Shown here piece after piece: positions 10,360-19,781 of a stretch of DNA of 64,000 nucleotides. Made by a program: the position numbers and the translations under genes. The first letter of the stretch is position 1. Every line of letters starts with the position of its first letter. The DNA is from Vibrio sp. SCSIO 43136 (lineage in GTDB: Bacteria > Pseudomonadota > Gammaproteobacteria > Enterobacterales > Vibrionaceae): positions 496,001 to 560,000 of the forward strand of contig NZ_CP071848.1 of NCBI RefSeq assembly GCF_023716565.1. Direction: 5' to 3'. The notes beneath the pieces are model-generated. The model was not told the origin of the DNA. It ran no database searches and saw nothing but the letters and a program-made list of their open reading frames with translations.

Positions 10360-10812
10360 ATGAAAGCGGCAATCTTACTAGGCGCTGCATTGTTGGCGGG
10401 TTGTGCGACTTCACAGGTAGATACCCAAGCACCTTGGGGGGCTGATCAACAGGTGTCTTTTGCTCAAGCAACACTAGAGCTAAACAGCAGCTTATGGATC
10501 AATATGATGCCATCGGCGGCACAAGACCGAGAATTTACCCTTAACGCTGCACTTTATATCGTGACACAACAAGAGTTGCCAGCAGATCTGGCGGTGAGTC
10601 AAGTAGTGCTTCGTCAAGGAGACACTACGCAAATCATCTCAACTAGTGATTTTGAACTGCGCACGCACTCTGAGCAGCAATGGGAAGTTGCATTAAATAC
10701 CGGAATGAACATTGACAGTGACAAGAGCGTTGATGTTGCGCTAGAGCTTAATCATGACGGTCAAACTCAATGGTTAATCGAACGCAATGTGAAGGTAGAC
10801 GTCGCTTACTAG
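10360..10812 (+). CDS. Small lipoprotein of unknown function
   Basis: The 150-residue product starts one base after the arcB stop, with AAAGGGG as ribosome site, so it is probably co-transcribed with arcB. It has a short lipoprotein signal with lipobox LAGC, Cys15 being the lipidated residue. The mature part looks like one compact beta-rich domain with no transmembrane segment. I do not recognise the family. Residue 2 after Cys is Thr, not Asp, so outer-membrane sorting is expected. The stop codon TAG (10810-10812) lies inside the terminal repeat of the element at 10809-11077, so the original C-terminus may have been altered by the insertion. Confidence 0.8.
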   Translation: MKAAILLGAALLAGCATSQVDTQAPWGADQQVSFAQATLELNSSLWINMMPSAAQDREFTLNAALYIVTQQELPADLAVSQVVLRQGDTTQIISTSDFELRTHSEQQWEVALNTGMNIDSDKSVDVALELNHDGQTQWLIERNVKVDVAY

Positions 10813-11077
10813 GGCGTGTTGACCTTTCGATGCCAAATTTTGTTCAATCTAGATGGGTTCTGAGCAAGGAATAAGGAACGTAGCATAGTCATTCTATGTG
10901 AGAGACGAATGACGCAGCGCAGGAGCCATCTAGATGAACCCTCCGGGCAGTGTTTGTCAGCCCTTTCTCCTGCGTTATCACATATTTGTATAGAATGACT
11001 ATACGGCATATGTGCTGCCTTGGATAAAGAGCTGACAAACGCTGCAAAAATGACCTCGAAAGGTCAACACGCCCTAG
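10809..11077. mobile_element. MITE-like element with 22-bp terminal inverted repeats
   Basis: Bases 10809-10830 (CTAGGGCGTGTTGACC...) and 11056-11077 are perfect inverted repeats of 22 bp, and both ends carry CTAG, which could be a 4-bp target duplication or TA plus element ends. Inside are further inverted pairs: ATAGTCATTCTA (10885-10896) with TAGAATGACTAT (10991-11002), GTTTGTCAGC with GCTGACAAAC, and GCGCAGGAG with CTCCTGCG. No transposase is encoded. The size, perfect ends and internal folding fit a non-autonomous transposable element or an ERIC-like repeat; the family name is unknown to me. Confidence 0.8.
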
Positions 11078-11093
11078 CTTTACACCAGATGAT

Positions 11094-11125
11094 AAAAAGC
11101 CCAGCATTTTTTTGCTGGGCTTTTT
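11094..11125. terminator. Bidirectional terminator after arcA
   Basis: A 12-bp perfect stem (AAAAGCCCAGCA / TGCTGGGCTTTT) with A and T runs on the two sides, so it works in both directions. It ends the arcA transcript and would stop read-through from arcB and the element. Confidence 0.88.
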
Positions 11126-11152
11126 AGTTGTTCAGATAACGCGATGAGAAGA

Positions 11153-11869
11153 TTACTCTTCTAGGTCACCACAGAAGCGGTAGCCTTCACCGTGAATCGT
11201 TGCGATGATTTCTGGTGTATCAGCGATAGATTCAAAGTGCTTACGGATACGACGAATCGTTACGTCAACAGTACGGTCATGTGGCTTAAGCTCACGACCA
11301 GTCATCTTCTTCAGCAGATCGGCACGAGTTTGGATCTTGCCTGGGTTTTCACAGAAGTGAAGCAGGGCACGGAATTCAGAACGTGGTAGCTTGTAGCTCT
11401 CACCACCAGGGCTCACTAGAGAGCGGCTGTTGATGTCTAGCTCCCAACCGTTGAATTTGTAGCTTTCAACACTGCGCTTCTCTTCTTGAACCGCACCTGT
11501 GCTCATTGAGCGGTTTAGCAGGTTGCGAGCACGGATAGTTAGCTCACGTGGGTTGAATGGCTTGGTGATGTAGTCATCAGCGCCGATTTCTAGACCTAGG
11601 ATCTTATCAACTTCGTTGTCGCGGCCGGTTAGGAACATTAGCGCAACATTCGCTTGTTCACGCAGTTCACGAGCCAGCAGCAGGCCATTTTTGCCTGGTA
11701 GGTTGATATCCATGATCACCAAGTTTACTTGGTTTTGCTCAAGCAGCTGGTGCATTTCTTCACCGTCGCTTGCTTCGAAAACAGCGTATCCTTCAGCTTC
11801 GAAAATGCTTTTTAGCGTATTGCGTGTTACTTGCTCATCTTCAACGATAAGGATTTGTGGGGTTTGCAT
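11153..11869 (-). CDS. arcA: Two-component response regulator ArcA
   Basis: A DNA-binding regulator that, when phosphorylated by ArcB under low oxygen, represses aerobic respiration genes and activates fermentation genes. The 238-residue protein has a receiver domain (1-120) with acidic residues D11/E12, phospho-acceptor Asp54 (VIMDINLPG) and Lys in YITKPF, followed by an OmpR-type winged helix (about 135-235, ending HGEGYRF). Length equals E. coli ArcA. The 330-bp upstream region holds a perfect FNR box (12134-12147), but that box is 265 bp from this start. Confidence 0.97.
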   Translation of the reverse strand: MQTPQILIVEDEQVTRNTLKSIFEAEGYAVFEASDGEEMHQLLEQNQVNLVIMDINLPGKNGLLLARELREQANVALMFLTGRDNEVDKILGLEIGADDYITKPFNPRELTIRARNLLNRSMSTGAVQEEKRSVESYKFNGWELDINSRSLVSPGGESYKLPRSEFRALLHFCENPGKIQTRADLLKKMTGRELKPHDRTVDVTIRRIRKHFESIADTPEIIATIHGEGYRFCGDLEE

Positions 11870-12199
11870 TGGCGGTACCTAAATTGTAACTAAACTGTTT
11901 AACTAAATAGATTTTAGGCAAAAAAAATAACACATAGGAAAAGTGTTAATGATAATAGTCGATGCGTATCAAAAAAACACTCCCTATAAATGGTACGCCG
12001 TCCGTGGGAGCCTATATGATAACTGGCTCTGACCTCTGTGCTTTGAGATGTTCTTTTCTGCCATCAATTGTTAGCAATTCTATATTGTTAACAGCTTGCT
12101 AACAATGGCTGAAATGCACTTCTGTCCACTTTGTTGATTTACATCAATAGATGAAAACTAACTAGAATAGATAGTAAATTATCGATTTAGTGAATATTT
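11870..12199. other. Divergent regulatory region between arcA and the DUF3293 gene
   Basis: This 330-bp AT-rich gap should contain both promoters. It holds the FNR box described separately and a 10-bp inverted repeat, ATTGTTAGCA (12067-12076) with TGCTAACAAT (12097-12106), around a 20-base loop. The second has no U tract, so I read it as a possible operator rather than a terminator. Confidence 0.5.
12134..12147. promoter_or_regulatory. Perfect FNR-type box TTGATTTACATCAA
   Basis: The sequence matches TTGAT-N4-ATCAA exactly. Its centre is about 60 bp before the DUF3293 start and about 271 bp before the arcA start. E. coli arcA is activated by FNR from a distant promoter with a long leader, so control of arcA is plausible; control of the DUF3293 gene is the nearer alternative. 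Confidence 0.65.
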
Positions 12200-12604
12200 A
12201 TGATGGAAATTTCAGCGTCGCTTTGGCGTGCATATCAGGCAATCGTTTTCTTCACTGACAAACCGATAACATTTGAGCGATTTGTGGTGATAACAGCCTG
12301 TAACCCTAGAAGCATCAAGGCTTCAGAAGAAATCAATTATCAGCGAAATAATCAGCTAAGAGAGCAAATTAACAACGAAAATTTTATACAACTAGAGGTT
12401 GGTGATGCCGAAAAGCTCTGGGTAGAACCGAGTTTTTGTGTAGAAATATCACTACAAAATGGGTTAAAACTGGCACAAGAGTTTGATCAAAATGCCCTCT
12501 ATTACGTAGAAAATGGCCAACTATGGTTGATCTCATGCTGTGACGAACGTCTCAATTTAGGGCCGTTTGATCAAAAAGTTAGAAAAGGAAAAATAGACAA
12601 CTAA
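12200..12604 (+). CDS. DUF3293 domain protein
   Basis: The 134-residue cytoplasmic protein has the pattern I associate with DUF3293: an early VVITACNPRS, then NQLREQI, a WVEPSFCVEI segment and a late hydrophobic strand. Function is unknown. Two ATG codons in a row (12200, 12203) could serve as start and neither has a strong ribosome site. It lies 63 bp before the RraA-like gene on the same strand, so the two may be co-transcribed. A perfect FNR box lies about 60 bp upstream. Confidence 0.75.
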   Translation: MMEISASLWRAYQAIVFFTDKPITFERFVVITACNPRSIKASEEINYQRNNQLREQINNENFIQLEVGDAEKLWVEPSFCVEISLQNGLKLAQEFDQNALYYVENGQLWLISCCDERLNLGPFDQKVRKGKIDN

Positions 12605-12667
12605 TTCACTTAGCTTATTGCTCGTAATGATTGTCGAGCAATCAAAAGAAAAATCCAAGGAGGAAAC

Positions 12668-13156
12668 ATGCAAGACTTACTGCCAGATCTATGTGATCAG
12701 TACCCTGAGCAAGTCACGTTACTAGACCTACCATTGCAAAACTTCGGTGAGAGAACCGCATTTTGGGGAGAGATAGTGACTGTGCGCTGTTTTCATGACA
12801 ATTCTAAAGTTCGTGAAATGCTTGGCCAAAATGGTAAAGGAAAAGTACTTGTAGTGGATGGAAATGGCTCGACTCAACGAGCGCTATTGGGAGATCAATT
12901 GGCGATTCTTGCGATTGAAAACCAATGGGAAGGGGTTATCGTCTGGGGAGCTGTACGAGATGTTGCTGCGATGTCGCAAATGGATATTGGCATCAAAGCC
13001 ATCAGTGCTTGCCCATTTAAAACCGAGAAAAGAGATCTTGGTGAAGTGAACATCGGTCTGACCATTCAAGGTCAGATGATTCAACCAGGCGATTACATCT
13101 ATGGGGATTGGAATGGGGTGCTGCTGTCAAAACAGCTTTTAGAAGCTAAAGCCTAA
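12668..13156 (+). CDS. RraA-family protein (RNase E regulator-like)
   Basis: The 162-residue protein follows E. coli RraA closely through most of its length ([55 protein letters not shown]), which is the RraA trimeric fold that binds and inhibits RNase E. The C-terminal third ([20 protein letters not shown]) is more diverged. Some family members are metal-dependent 4-hydroxy-4-methyl-2-oxoglutarate aldolases, so function from fold alone is uncertain. Vibrios often have a second, closer RraA elsewhere, so this may be a paralogue. The ribosome site CCAAGGAGG is very strong. Its 3' end overlaps the convergent gene by 18 bp. Confidence 0.85.
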   Translation: MQDLLPDLCDQYPEQVTLLDLPLQNFGERTAFWGEIVTVRCFHDNSKVREMLGQNGKGKVLVVDGNGSTQRALLGDQLAILAIENQWEGVIVWGAVRDVAAMSQMDIGIKAISACPFKTEKRDLGEVNIGLTIQGQMIQPGDYIYGDWNGVLLSKQLLEAKA

Positions 13157-13618
13157 TCCGACTTCAATACCTTGCTGCCACTCTTCAACATCAAGGGTGG
13201 CACGCAAATCAATATTATCTGACAACTTCACTCGACTCGATACTTCTGCTGATAGTTTCTTATCTTGCTCATTGGCATCAATATCTTTATTGACCTGTGC
13301 TCTCAAACCACTGTTGACAGTAATACGATCATTAAACTGGTAACTTACGCCACTTAGAAAGCCATTGTTTTGGTTGCTTTGACTGTTACTCATACTGGTC
13401 GCAATGTACAAATCGACATCGCCAAACACGTTATATGCGTAACCACTTTCGATATTCCACACATCAAAGCTTTCCCCTTGGCTCTGGGTACTGTTGTAGG
13501 TGGACATGAAAAATTTGTGGGCGCTCTCGGTTGGCTCACTCTTTGGTAGGAGATCTAATGGGCCAGCAACGGATATTGCGGGCAGCACAAGAAGGCTTGC
13601 GAGTAGTACTTTTTTCAT
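13139..13618 (-). CDS. Small envelope (probable outer-membrane beta-barrel) protein
   Basis: The 159-residue product begins with a clear signal peptide ([19 protein letters not shown]). The rest is alternating beta-strand sequence, such as [21 protein letters not shown] and [22 protein letters not shown], and it ends with a terminal Phe (VGLGFSF), the usual C-terminal signature of outer-membrane barrels. At about 140 mature residues an eight-stranded barrel is possible. I do not recognise a named family. It is monocistronic and overlaps the 3' end of the RraA-like gene tail to tail. Confidence 0.8.
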   Translation of the reverse strand: MKKVLLASLLVLPAISVAGPLDLLPKSEPTESAHKFFMSTYNSTQSQGESFDVWNIESGYAYNVFGDVDLYIATSMSNSQSNQNNGFLSGVSYQFNDRITVNSGLRAQVNKDIDANEQDKKLSAEVSSRVKLSDNIDLRATLDVEEWQQGIEVGLGFSF

Positions 13619-13993
13619 GCTGCCTCCTTGAGTCGTGAATCTATTACAGAATATAGCGGAAGTTCCCTCAAGGTTCGATCTTTTTATCTTTACCCGAATT
13701 TATCTGGGATCTTTCTCACTAATTGTAGATCTTTTTTTCATCTTGTTGCTTAGATTAACCACAAAATCTGTCCGATTTTTAATATCTTATTGATAGAGTT
13801 GTCGCTAGTTGCTGTCTGGGACGATTCGATCTTTGGCGCACAATATGATAATGAGGTCACAGATCCTAGTTGTAAAATCTGTGGTTAAATATGGCTTGTA
13901 AATGCAATTTTTGTCACTTTTAGGTTGACTCAGTTACGTAAAGTCGGTAAACGTAGAGGTAGGCAAACACACAAGATGCAACACAATTAATAT
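13619..13993. other. Intergenic region before the threonine operon
   Basis: The 375 bp hold the thr promoter and that of the envelope gene. A candidate -35, TTGACT (13925-13930), has only a weak -10, TAAACG, 17 bp on, so the assignment is tentative. TAACCACA (near 13756) and TGTGGTTA (near 13880) form a separated inverted pair of unknown meaning. Confidence 0.4.
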
Positions 13994-14065
13994 ATGATGC
14001 AAAATCGTCTTACCACAACCACCACCATTATTATTACCGACACAATTGTTGGGGCGGGCTGGTAA
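13994..14065 (+). CDS. thrL: thr operon leader peptide
   Basis: A 23-codon ORF (two adjacent ATG starts) with seven Thr codons and four Ile codons packed into its middle (TTTTTIIIT), ending GAGW. In E. coli, ribosome stalling at such codons, when charged tRNA-Thr or tRNA-Ile is scarce, prevents the attenuator from forming. The attenuator stem follows 21 bases after the stop. It is too short for ordinary gene callers. Confidence 0.9.
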   Translation: MMQNRLTTTTTIIITDTIVGAGW

Positions 14066-14086
14066 GCGAAAGAAATTTCAAAAAAA

Positions 14087-14119
14087 GGCCTGTATCCCCA
14101 GAGATACAGGCCTTTTTTT
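14087..14119 (+). terminator. Threonine operon attenuator
   Basis: A perfect stem GGCCTGTATC / GATACAGGCC closed by a short loop and followed by seven T. It lies between thrL and thrA. Together with the leader it makes a standard transcription attenuator responding to threonine and isoleucine supply. Confidence 0.9.
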
Positions 14120-14147
14120 ATGCAGTTTTTAAATACCGGAGGAAGGG

Positions 14148-16607
14148 ATGCGAGTATTAAAGTTTGGAGGCTCATCGTTAGCAGATGCAGATCGTTTTTT
14201 AAGAGCGGCGGACATCATTGCCAACAATGCAAAGCAAGATGAGATCGCCGTGGTGCTATCAGCACCGGGCAAGACAACCAATAAGTTGGTGTCGGTTATA
14301 GAAGGTGCCTTGCGCAATGGAGAAGCCGAACTACAAATTAATGAACTGCAAGAATCACTACAAGGTTTGTATGATGAAGTACTTAAGCAAGTACCTAACC
14401 TTGATGGTGCTGGTTTCAATAATCAGTTAACCAGTTCTATTTCTCAATTGCGCCAGTTTGTTCACGGGATCTCTCTTCTGGGAATGGTGCCTGACCACGT
14501 TAATGCACGCATCATCAGTAAAGGCGAGCGAGTGTCGATTCAACTGATGAAAGCGGTACTTGAAGCGAAAGGGCAGGCGGCAGATCTTATTGATCCAGTG
14601 AAGTATTTAGTCGCTGAAGGCAACCACCTTGAAGCCATGGTCGATGTTGACCGCTCTACCGCAAACTTCCAAGCTGAACCTTTAGCCAAACAGACTGTGC
14701 ATATCATGCCGGGCTTTACAGCAGGTAATGAGCAAGGCGAATTGGTCACTTTAGGTCGCAATGGTTCAGATTACTCAGCCGCAGTATTAGCAGCGTGTCT
14801 ACGTGCAGAGTGTTGTGAGATCTGGACAGATGTTGACGGGGTATATAACTGTGACCCTCGACTGGTAGACGATGCTCGCTTGCTGAAATCACTCAGCTAC
14901 CAAGAAGCAATGGAGCTTTCTTACTTTGGTGCCTCTGTACTGCATCCAAAAACTATCGCCCCAATTGCTCAATTTCATATCCCTTGCTTGATCAAAAATA
15001 GCTTCAACCCACAAGGTCAAGGCACTCTGATCGGTCAAGATACTGGTGAAGATAATCTTGCTATCAAAGGTATCACGACGCTAAGTAACCTAACTATGGT
15101 GAACGTTTCAGGCCCTGGCATGAAAGGCATGGTTGGCATGGCAAGCCGTGTGTTTGGTTCGATGTCAGCTGCAGGTGTTTCTATCGTTCTTATCACTCAG
15201 TCTTCTTCGGAGTACAGCATTAGCTTCTGTATCGAAGCAGCAGACAAAGCAAAGGCGCAAAGTGCATTAGATGAAGCGTTCGAGCTAGAGCTTAAAGATG
15301 GCTTACTAGAAGAAGTGGAGTTCATGGATGATGTAGCGATCGTCACCTTGGTCGGTGATGGTATGCGTACTTCTCGCGGCGTAGCATCTCAGTTCTTCTC
15401 ATCGCTGGCTGAAGTGAATGTTAACATCGTGGCGATTGCACAGGGTTCTTCTGAGCGCGCTATTTCAGCGGTGATCCCAGAAGATAAAATTTCTGAAGCC
15501 ATCAAAGCATGTCACGAAAACCTATTTAATTCTAAGCACTTCCTAGATGTATTTGTGGTGGGCGTTGGCGGTGTTGGTGGTGAACTTGTCGACCAAATCT
15601 ACCGTCAGCAACAAAAACTGGCAGACAAAGGCATCATGCTACGAGTGTGTGGTTTGGCTAACAGTAAAGGCATGCTACTCGATAGCCAAGGTCTGCCACT
15701 TGAACATTGGCGCGATCGCATGGCAAACGCTACAGATAGCTTCAGCTTGCCGCAGCTGATTGCATTGGTGCAGCGTAACCACATCATTAACCCGGTACTG
15801 GTTGATTGTACGTCAAGCGATGCAATTGCTGCGCAATACGCTGATTTCCTAGGGGCTGGCTTCCACGTCGTAACACCGAACAAGAAAGCTAACACTGCAA
15901 GCATGACTTACTACCACCAACTGCGTAATGTCGCACGCTCTTCTCGTCGTAAATTGATGTATGAAACAACAGTTGGCGCAGGTCTTCCTGTGATCGAAAA
16001 CCTGCAAAACCTAATTTCTGCGGGTGACGAACTTGAGAAATTTAACGGTATTTTGTCAGGCTCACTCTCTTACATCTTCGGCAAATTGGACGAAGGTATG
16101 ACACTAAGCCAAGCGACCAATGTGGCCAATGATAATGGCTTTACCGAGCCAGATCCTCGTGACGATCTTTCTGGCATGGATGTCGCTCGTAAGCTATTGA
16201 TCCTTGCTCGAGAAGCTGGTTTTGATTTGGAACTGGATGATGTCGTTGTTGAGCCAGCACTGCCACCAGGTTTTGATGACTCAGGAACCGTGGAAGAGTT
16301 TATGCAACGTCTGCCTGAAGCCGATGAGTATTTCTCTAAACTTGCAGCAGAGGCGAAAGCGGAAGGCAAAGTGTTGCGTTATGTTGGTGAGATCAACGAT
16401 GGCAAGTGTAAAGTCGCTATCGCTGCGGTTGATGAAAATGACCCAATGTACAAAATCAAAGATGGTGAAAATGCCTTGGCATTCTACAGCCGATACTACC
16501 AACCAATCCCACTTGTATTGCGTGGCTATGGCGCAGGTACAGAAGTAACGGCTGCAGGTGTATTTGCTGATGTGATGCGTACCCTTGGTTGGAAATTAGG
16601 AGTTTAA
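14148..16607 (+). CDS. thrA: Bifunctional aspartokinase I / homoserine dehydrogenase I
   Basis: This enzyme catalyses the first and third steps from aspartate to threonine. The 819-residue protein has an N-terminal aspartokinase domain starting KFGGSS (residues 5-10), two central ACT regulatory domains (about 315-460) that bind threonine, and a C-terminal homoserine dehydrogenase whose NAD(P)-binding loop VGVGGVGG lies near 468-475. Length is close to the 820 of E. coli. A ribosome site (GGAGGAAGG) lies just before ATG 14148. It is the first structural gene of thrABC, 28 bp after the attenuator. Confidence 0.98.
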   Translation: MRVLKFGGSSLADADRFLRAADIIANNAKQDEIAVVLSAPGKTTNKLVSVIEGALRNGEAELQINELQESLQGLYDEVLKQVPNLDGAGFNNQLTSSISQLRQFVHGISLLGMVPDHVNARIISKGERVSIQLMKAVLEAKGQAADLIDPVKYLVAEGNHLEAMVDVDRSTANFQAEPLAKQTVHIMPGFTAGNEQGELVTLGRNGSDYSAAVLAACLRAECCEIWTDVDGVYNCDPRLVDDARLLKSLSYQEAMELSYFGASVLHPKTIAPIAQFHIPCLIKNSFNPQGQGTLIGQDTGEDNLAIKGITTLSNLTMVNVSGPGMKGMVGMASRVFGSMSAAGVSIVLITQSSSEYSISFCIEAADKAKAQSALDEAFELELKDGLLEEVEFMDDVAIVTLVGDGMRTSRGVASQFFSSLAEVNVNIVAIAQGSSERAISAVIPEDKISEAIKACHENLFNSKHFLDVFVVGVGGVGGELVDQIYRQQQKLADKGIMLRVCGLANSKGMLLDSQGLPLEHWRDRMANATDSFSLPQLIALVQRNHIINPVLVDCTSSDAIAAQYADFLGAGFHVVTPNKKANTASMTYYHQLRNVARSSRRKLMYETTVGAGLPVIENLQNLISAGDELEKFNGILSGSLSYIFGKLDEGMTLSQATNVANDNGFTEPDPRDDLSGMDVARKLLILAREAGFDLELDDVVVEPALPPGFDDSGTVEEFMQRLPEADEYFSKLAAEAKAEGKVLRYVGEINDGKCKVAIAAVDENDPMYKIKDGENALAFYSRYYQPIPLVLRGYGAGTEVTAAGVFADVMRTLGWKLGV

Positions 16608-16609
16608 GC

Positions 16610-17566
16610 ATGAGTGTTGTTGTTTACGCTCCGGCGTCTATCGGAAACGTGAGTGTTGGTTTTGATGTCTTGGGGGCGGCAGTGTCCCCAATTGATGGCA
16701 CGCTGTTGGGTGACCGAGTGAAAGTAGAAGCGAGCGACCAAGCATTTTCTCTTTCAACATCAGGTGACTTTGTGGCTAAACTGCCGCAAAACCCGAAAGA
16801 GAACATTGTTTACGATTGCTGGAAAGTTTTTGCTCGAGAGCTAGATAAGAAAGGGGTTGAGCTTAAGCCCCTTGCCATGACGCTTGAGAAGAACATGCCA
16901 ATTGGCTCTGGATTGGGTTCAAGTGCGTGTTCTATCGTTGCGGCATTGGATGCGCTTAATCAGTTTCACGACAATCCACTCAATGAAATGGAACTCTTGG
17001 CGTTAATGGGGGAGATGGAAGGTCAAATCTCTGGCGGCATCCACTATGACAACGTTGCACCTTGTTACCTAGGTGGTGTGCAGCTTATGCTCGAAGAGCT
17101 GGGCCACATCAGCCAGTCAGTACCAAGTTTTGACGATTGGTATTGGGTAATGGCTTACCCAGGAATCAAAGTCTCTACCGCTGAAGCGCGAGAGATCCTA
17201 CCATCTCAATACCGTCGACAAGATATCATTGCTCATGGCCGCCATTTGGCAGGCTTTATTCATGCAAGTCACTCTGGTCAGCCGGAACTTGCGGCAAAAA
17301 TGATCAAAGACGTGATTGCCGAACCATATCGTGAGAAACTGCTGCCTGGTTTTGCTGATGCTAGAGCCTATGCCGCTTCTGCGGGTGCACTGGCGACGGG
17401 TATCTCAGGTAGTGGTCCAACACTGTTTAGCGTCTGCAATCAAAAGGATGTCGCTGAGCGAGTGGCTCGCTGGCTTGAGCAAAATTATGTGCAAAATGAA
17501 GAAGGATTCGTCCATGTTTGTCGTCTAGACAAGCAAGGCTCAAAAGTAACAGGAAGTGAGCTATGA
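16610..17566 (+). CDS. thrB: Homoserine kinase
   Basis: The enzyme phosphorylates homoserine with ATP to give O-phosphohomoserine. I use ATG 16610 (318 residues), which has TAGGAG eight bases upstream and lies two bases after the thrA stop; a longer in-frame version would run back into thrA and lacks homology. The GHMP-kinase ATP loop [12 protein letters not shown] lies near residue 95, and the C-terminal [11 protein letters not shown] is also typical. It ends in a 4-bp ATGA overlap with thrC. Confidence 0.97.
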   Translation: MSVVVYAPASIGNVSVGFDVLGAAVSPIDGTLLGDRVKVEASDQAFSLSTSGDFVAKLPQNPKENIVYDCWKVFARELDKKGVELKPLAMTLEKNMPIGSGLGSSACSIVAALDALNQFHDNPLNEMELLALMGEMEGQISGGIHYDNVAPCYLGGVQLMLEELGHISQSVPSFDDWYWVMAYPGIKVSTAEAREILPSQYRRQDIIAHGRHLAGFIHASHSGQPELAAKMIKDVIAEPYREKLLPGFADARAYAASAGALATGISGSGPTLFSVCNQKDVAERVARWLEQNYVQNEEGFVHVCRLDKQGSKVTGSEL

Positions 17567-18843
17567 AGCTTTACAACATCAAAGAACAAGATCAACAAGT
17601 CTCTTTTGGCCAAGCCGTGCGCCAAGGACTAGGCCGTAATCAAGGTCTATTTTTTCCGTCAGAACTGCCTCAGCTTGAGGACGTCGATGCGCTGCTAGAT
17701 GAGCCTCTAGTCCCTCGTTCAGCAAAGATCCTTTCAGCGCTGATTGGTGAAGAGCTGTCTGAAGAGAAAGTGGCAGAGCTGGTTGGCAATGCATTTCAAT
17801 TCCCTGCGCCAATCAACAAAGTAAAAGAGGGCGTTTACGCACTTGAGCTGTTCCACGGCCCAACGCTTGCGTTTAAAGACTTTGGTGGACGCTTTATGGC
17901 GCAATCACTTGCCGCAGTATCTGATGGTGGGAAAATCACTATCTTGACTGCGACTTCAGGTGATACGGGCGCAGCTGTTGCTCACGCGTTCTACGGCATG
18001 GAAAACATCAATGTGGTGATCTTGTACCCGAAAGGTAAGATCAGCCCGCTGCAAGAGAAACTTTTCTGTACCCTAGGCAAAAACATTCACACAGTAGCCA
18101 TTGATGGCGACTTTGATGACTGTCAGGCATTGGTGAAACAAGCATTTGATGATGCAGAGCTTCGTCAAGAAATTGGCCTTAACTCAGCCAACTCAATCAA
18201 TATCAGTCGTTTGATGGCTCAGATCTGTTACTACTTTGAGGCTGCATCTCAGCTCTCTAAGCAAGAGCGTGAGAACCTAGTGGTATCAGTACCAAGTGGT
18301 AACTTCGGTAATTTGACGGCAGGTCTGCTGGCAAAAGCGCTAGGCTTACCAATCAAACGCTTTATTGCAGCAACCAACGTTAACGATACAGTACCACGTT
18401 ACCTAGAAACGGGTGAGTGGTCACCAAAACCGACCATAGCAACAACGTCGAATGCAATGGATGTGAGCCAGCCAAATAACTGGCCACGCATTGAAGAGTT
18501 GTGCCAACGCAAAGGTTGGGGGCTTGATACACTAGGTAAAGGTGCGGTGACGGATGAGCAAAGTGCTCAAGCGGTACGTGAACTAAATGAGTTAGATTAC
18601 TTGTGTGAGCCGCACGGTGCGATTGCATACCGAGTTCTTGACCAGCAGCTTCAAGACGGTGAAACCGGCCTATTCCTATGTACAGCGCACCCAGCGAAGT
18701 TCAAAGAAGTGGTGGATGAGATTCTAGGCAGCGACATCGAGCTACCAGGTCCATTGGCAAAACACGCTGCAATGGAGCTTCTATCACAAGATCTCAACGC
18801 AGACTTTGAGCAACTCAAAGCAGTATTGCGCTCAGTGCAGTAA
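17563..18843 (+). CDS. thrC: Threonine synthase
   Basis: A PLP enzyme that converts O-phosphohomoserine to threonine. The 426-residue protein has the PLP lysine in TLAFKDFGG (near residue 107) and the phosphate-binding loop TSGDTGAA. It resembles the E. coli class of threonine synthase. Its start overlaps the thrB stop (ATGA), so translation is coupled. It is the last gene of the operon. Confidence 0.98.
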   Translation: MKLYNIKEQDQQVSFGQAVRQGLGRNQGLFFPSELPQLEDVDALLDEPLVPRSAKILSALIGEELSEEKVAELVGNAFQFPAPINKVKEGVYALELFHGPTLAFKDFGGRFMAQSLAAVSDGGKITILTATSGDTGAAVAHAFYGMENINVVILYPKGKISPLQEKLFCTLGKNIHTVAIDGDFDDCQALVKQAFDDAELRQEIGLNSANSINISRLMAQICYYFEAASQLSKQERENLVVSVPSGNFGNLTAGLLAKALGLPIKRFIAATNVNDTVPRYLETGEWSPKPTIATTSNAMDVSQPNNWPRIEELCQRKGWGLDTLGKGAVTDEQSAQAVRELNELDYLCEPHGAIAYRVLDQQLQDGETGLFLCTAHPAKFKEVVDEILGSDIELPGPLAKHAAMELLSQDLNADFEQLKAVLRSVQ

Positions 18844-18862
18844 GAGTTAGAGTTGGATGGGA

Positions 18863-18888
18863 AGGTCGTCGATAGTGGCGGCCTTTTT
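18863..18888 (+). terminator. Probable terminator of thrABC
   Basis: A short stem with one G-U pair (GGTCG / CGGCC) followed by six T, about 20 bases after the thrC stop. The stem is weak. Confidence 0.55.
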
Positions 18889-18896
18889 TATGATTA

Positions 18897-18999
18897 TTCG
18901 GTAAGCGGGATACGGTAAACGGCAAGCGGTGTTTCCAGTGTTAGTTATTGCCATCTTCCGTTAGCCAATGGCGTCCGTTTCCCGACTTTCCCTTAACCG
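18897..18999. repeat. Dispersed GGTAAACGG-type inverted repeat, copy 3
   Basis: The left arm is CGGTAAGCGGGATACGGTAA followed by ACGGCAAGCGG. The right arm, in the opposite sense, is CCGTTAGCCAATGGCGTCC then GTTTCCCG. About 30 bases separate them. It lies between two convergent terminators (thrC and grcA). Confidence 0.72.
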
Positions 19000-19003
19000 A
19001 AAT

Positions 19004-19035
19004 AAAAAAACGGCGCTCAATCGAGCGCCGTTTTT
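19004..19035. terminator. Bidirectional terminator of grcA
   Basis: A perfect 8-bp stem CGGCGCTC / GAGCGCCG with a 4-base loop, seven A before and five T after. It serves grcA on the minus strand. Confidence 0.85.
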
Positions 19036-19056
19036 AAAATTCCTGTTCTCTAAAAA

Positions 19057-19434
19057 TTATAGAGAGTCAGTAAAAGTACGTGCGATAACGTCGCGCTGCT
19101 GCTCTGGAGTTAGAGAGTTGAAACGTACAGCGTAGCCTGAAACACGGATAGTAAGCTGTGGGTACTCTTCTGGGTGCTTAACTGCATCTTCTAGAGTTTC
19201 ACGCTTAAGAACGTTAACGTTTAGGTGTTGACCGCCTTCGATTTTAGCAGCTGTTTCGATAGCTACTTCACGGCTTTCGTATTCACCTAGGTCTGCAGCT
19301 GAAACAACTTGGTCAGCTTCGTAACCGTTAGCAGCAGCAACACAGCGAGCTTCGTTTTTCTCTGTATCTAGAATCCAGATAGAGTTTAGTAGATCGTCGT
19401 TAGCTGCTTTAGTGATTTGGATACCTTGGATCAT
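19057..19434 (-). CDS. grcA: Autonomous glycyl radical cofactor
   Basis: A small stand-in for the C-terminus of pyruvate formate-lyase. After oxygen damage cleaves PFL it supplies a fresh glycyl radical domain. The 125-residue protein ends with the PFL-like [17 protein letters not shown], where Gly100 is the radical site. The N-terminal part lacks a catalytic domain, as expected for the family (YfiD). The start has AGGAGAAA upstream. Two FNR-type boxes lie upstream (19538-19551, 19591-19604), which fits anaerobic induction. Confidence 0.96.
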   Translation of the reverse strand: MIQGIQITKAANDDLLNSIWILDTEKNEARCVAAANGYEADQVVSAADLGEYESREVAIETAAKIEGGQHLNVNVLKRETLEDAVKHPEEYPQLTIRVSGYAVRFNSLTPEQQRDVIARTFTDSL

Positions 19435-19537
19435 GACTTTCTCCTAGTCCACTTGCGTGGTTATATAACTAATTAATGTAAATTTTTTAATTCTTGTTGA
19501 GCTGCTAATGATTTAGCGTATGTCCAATATAATAATC

Positions 19538-19604
19538 TTGATTTGAGTCAAATTACAACTAAAAACCGCAACTTTTTTACGGTGAATAGTTTGTGTTAAA
19601 TCAA
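19538..19604 (-). promoter_or_regulatory. Two FNR-type boxes upstream of grcA
   Basis: The proximal site TTGATTTGAGTCAA (19538-19551) and the distal site TTGTGTTAAATCAA (19591-19604) each match TTGAT-N4-ATCAA with one or two changes. Their centres are 53 bp apart. E. coli yfiD is known to have two FNR sites, at -40.5 and -93.5, the same distance. That would put the transcription start near 19504. Confidence 0.75.
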
Positions 19605-19781
19605 TAAACCCTTTAAAAACAATGTAAGTACAAAATATTTGATACTATAAAAAATATTTTAAAGTGATAAATGTTGTAATTTTACTACAAATATTAACTT
19701 TACTAACGCTTTTGATAACGTAAGTTATTGCTTATTGGTAGCCCCTTGTAAGTGGTTACAGAAACAAGTTACAGGATAAAT

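Noticed and set aside
10809..11107. Minus-strand ORFs of 66 and 72 codons in the MITE-like element
   Set aside because: They overlap, run through the inverted repeats and the terminator region, and resemble no transposase.
13619..13993. Replication origin or crtS-like site before thrL
   Set aside because: The GATC and TTATC-like words are suggestive, but I see no cluster of DnaA boxes or iterons.
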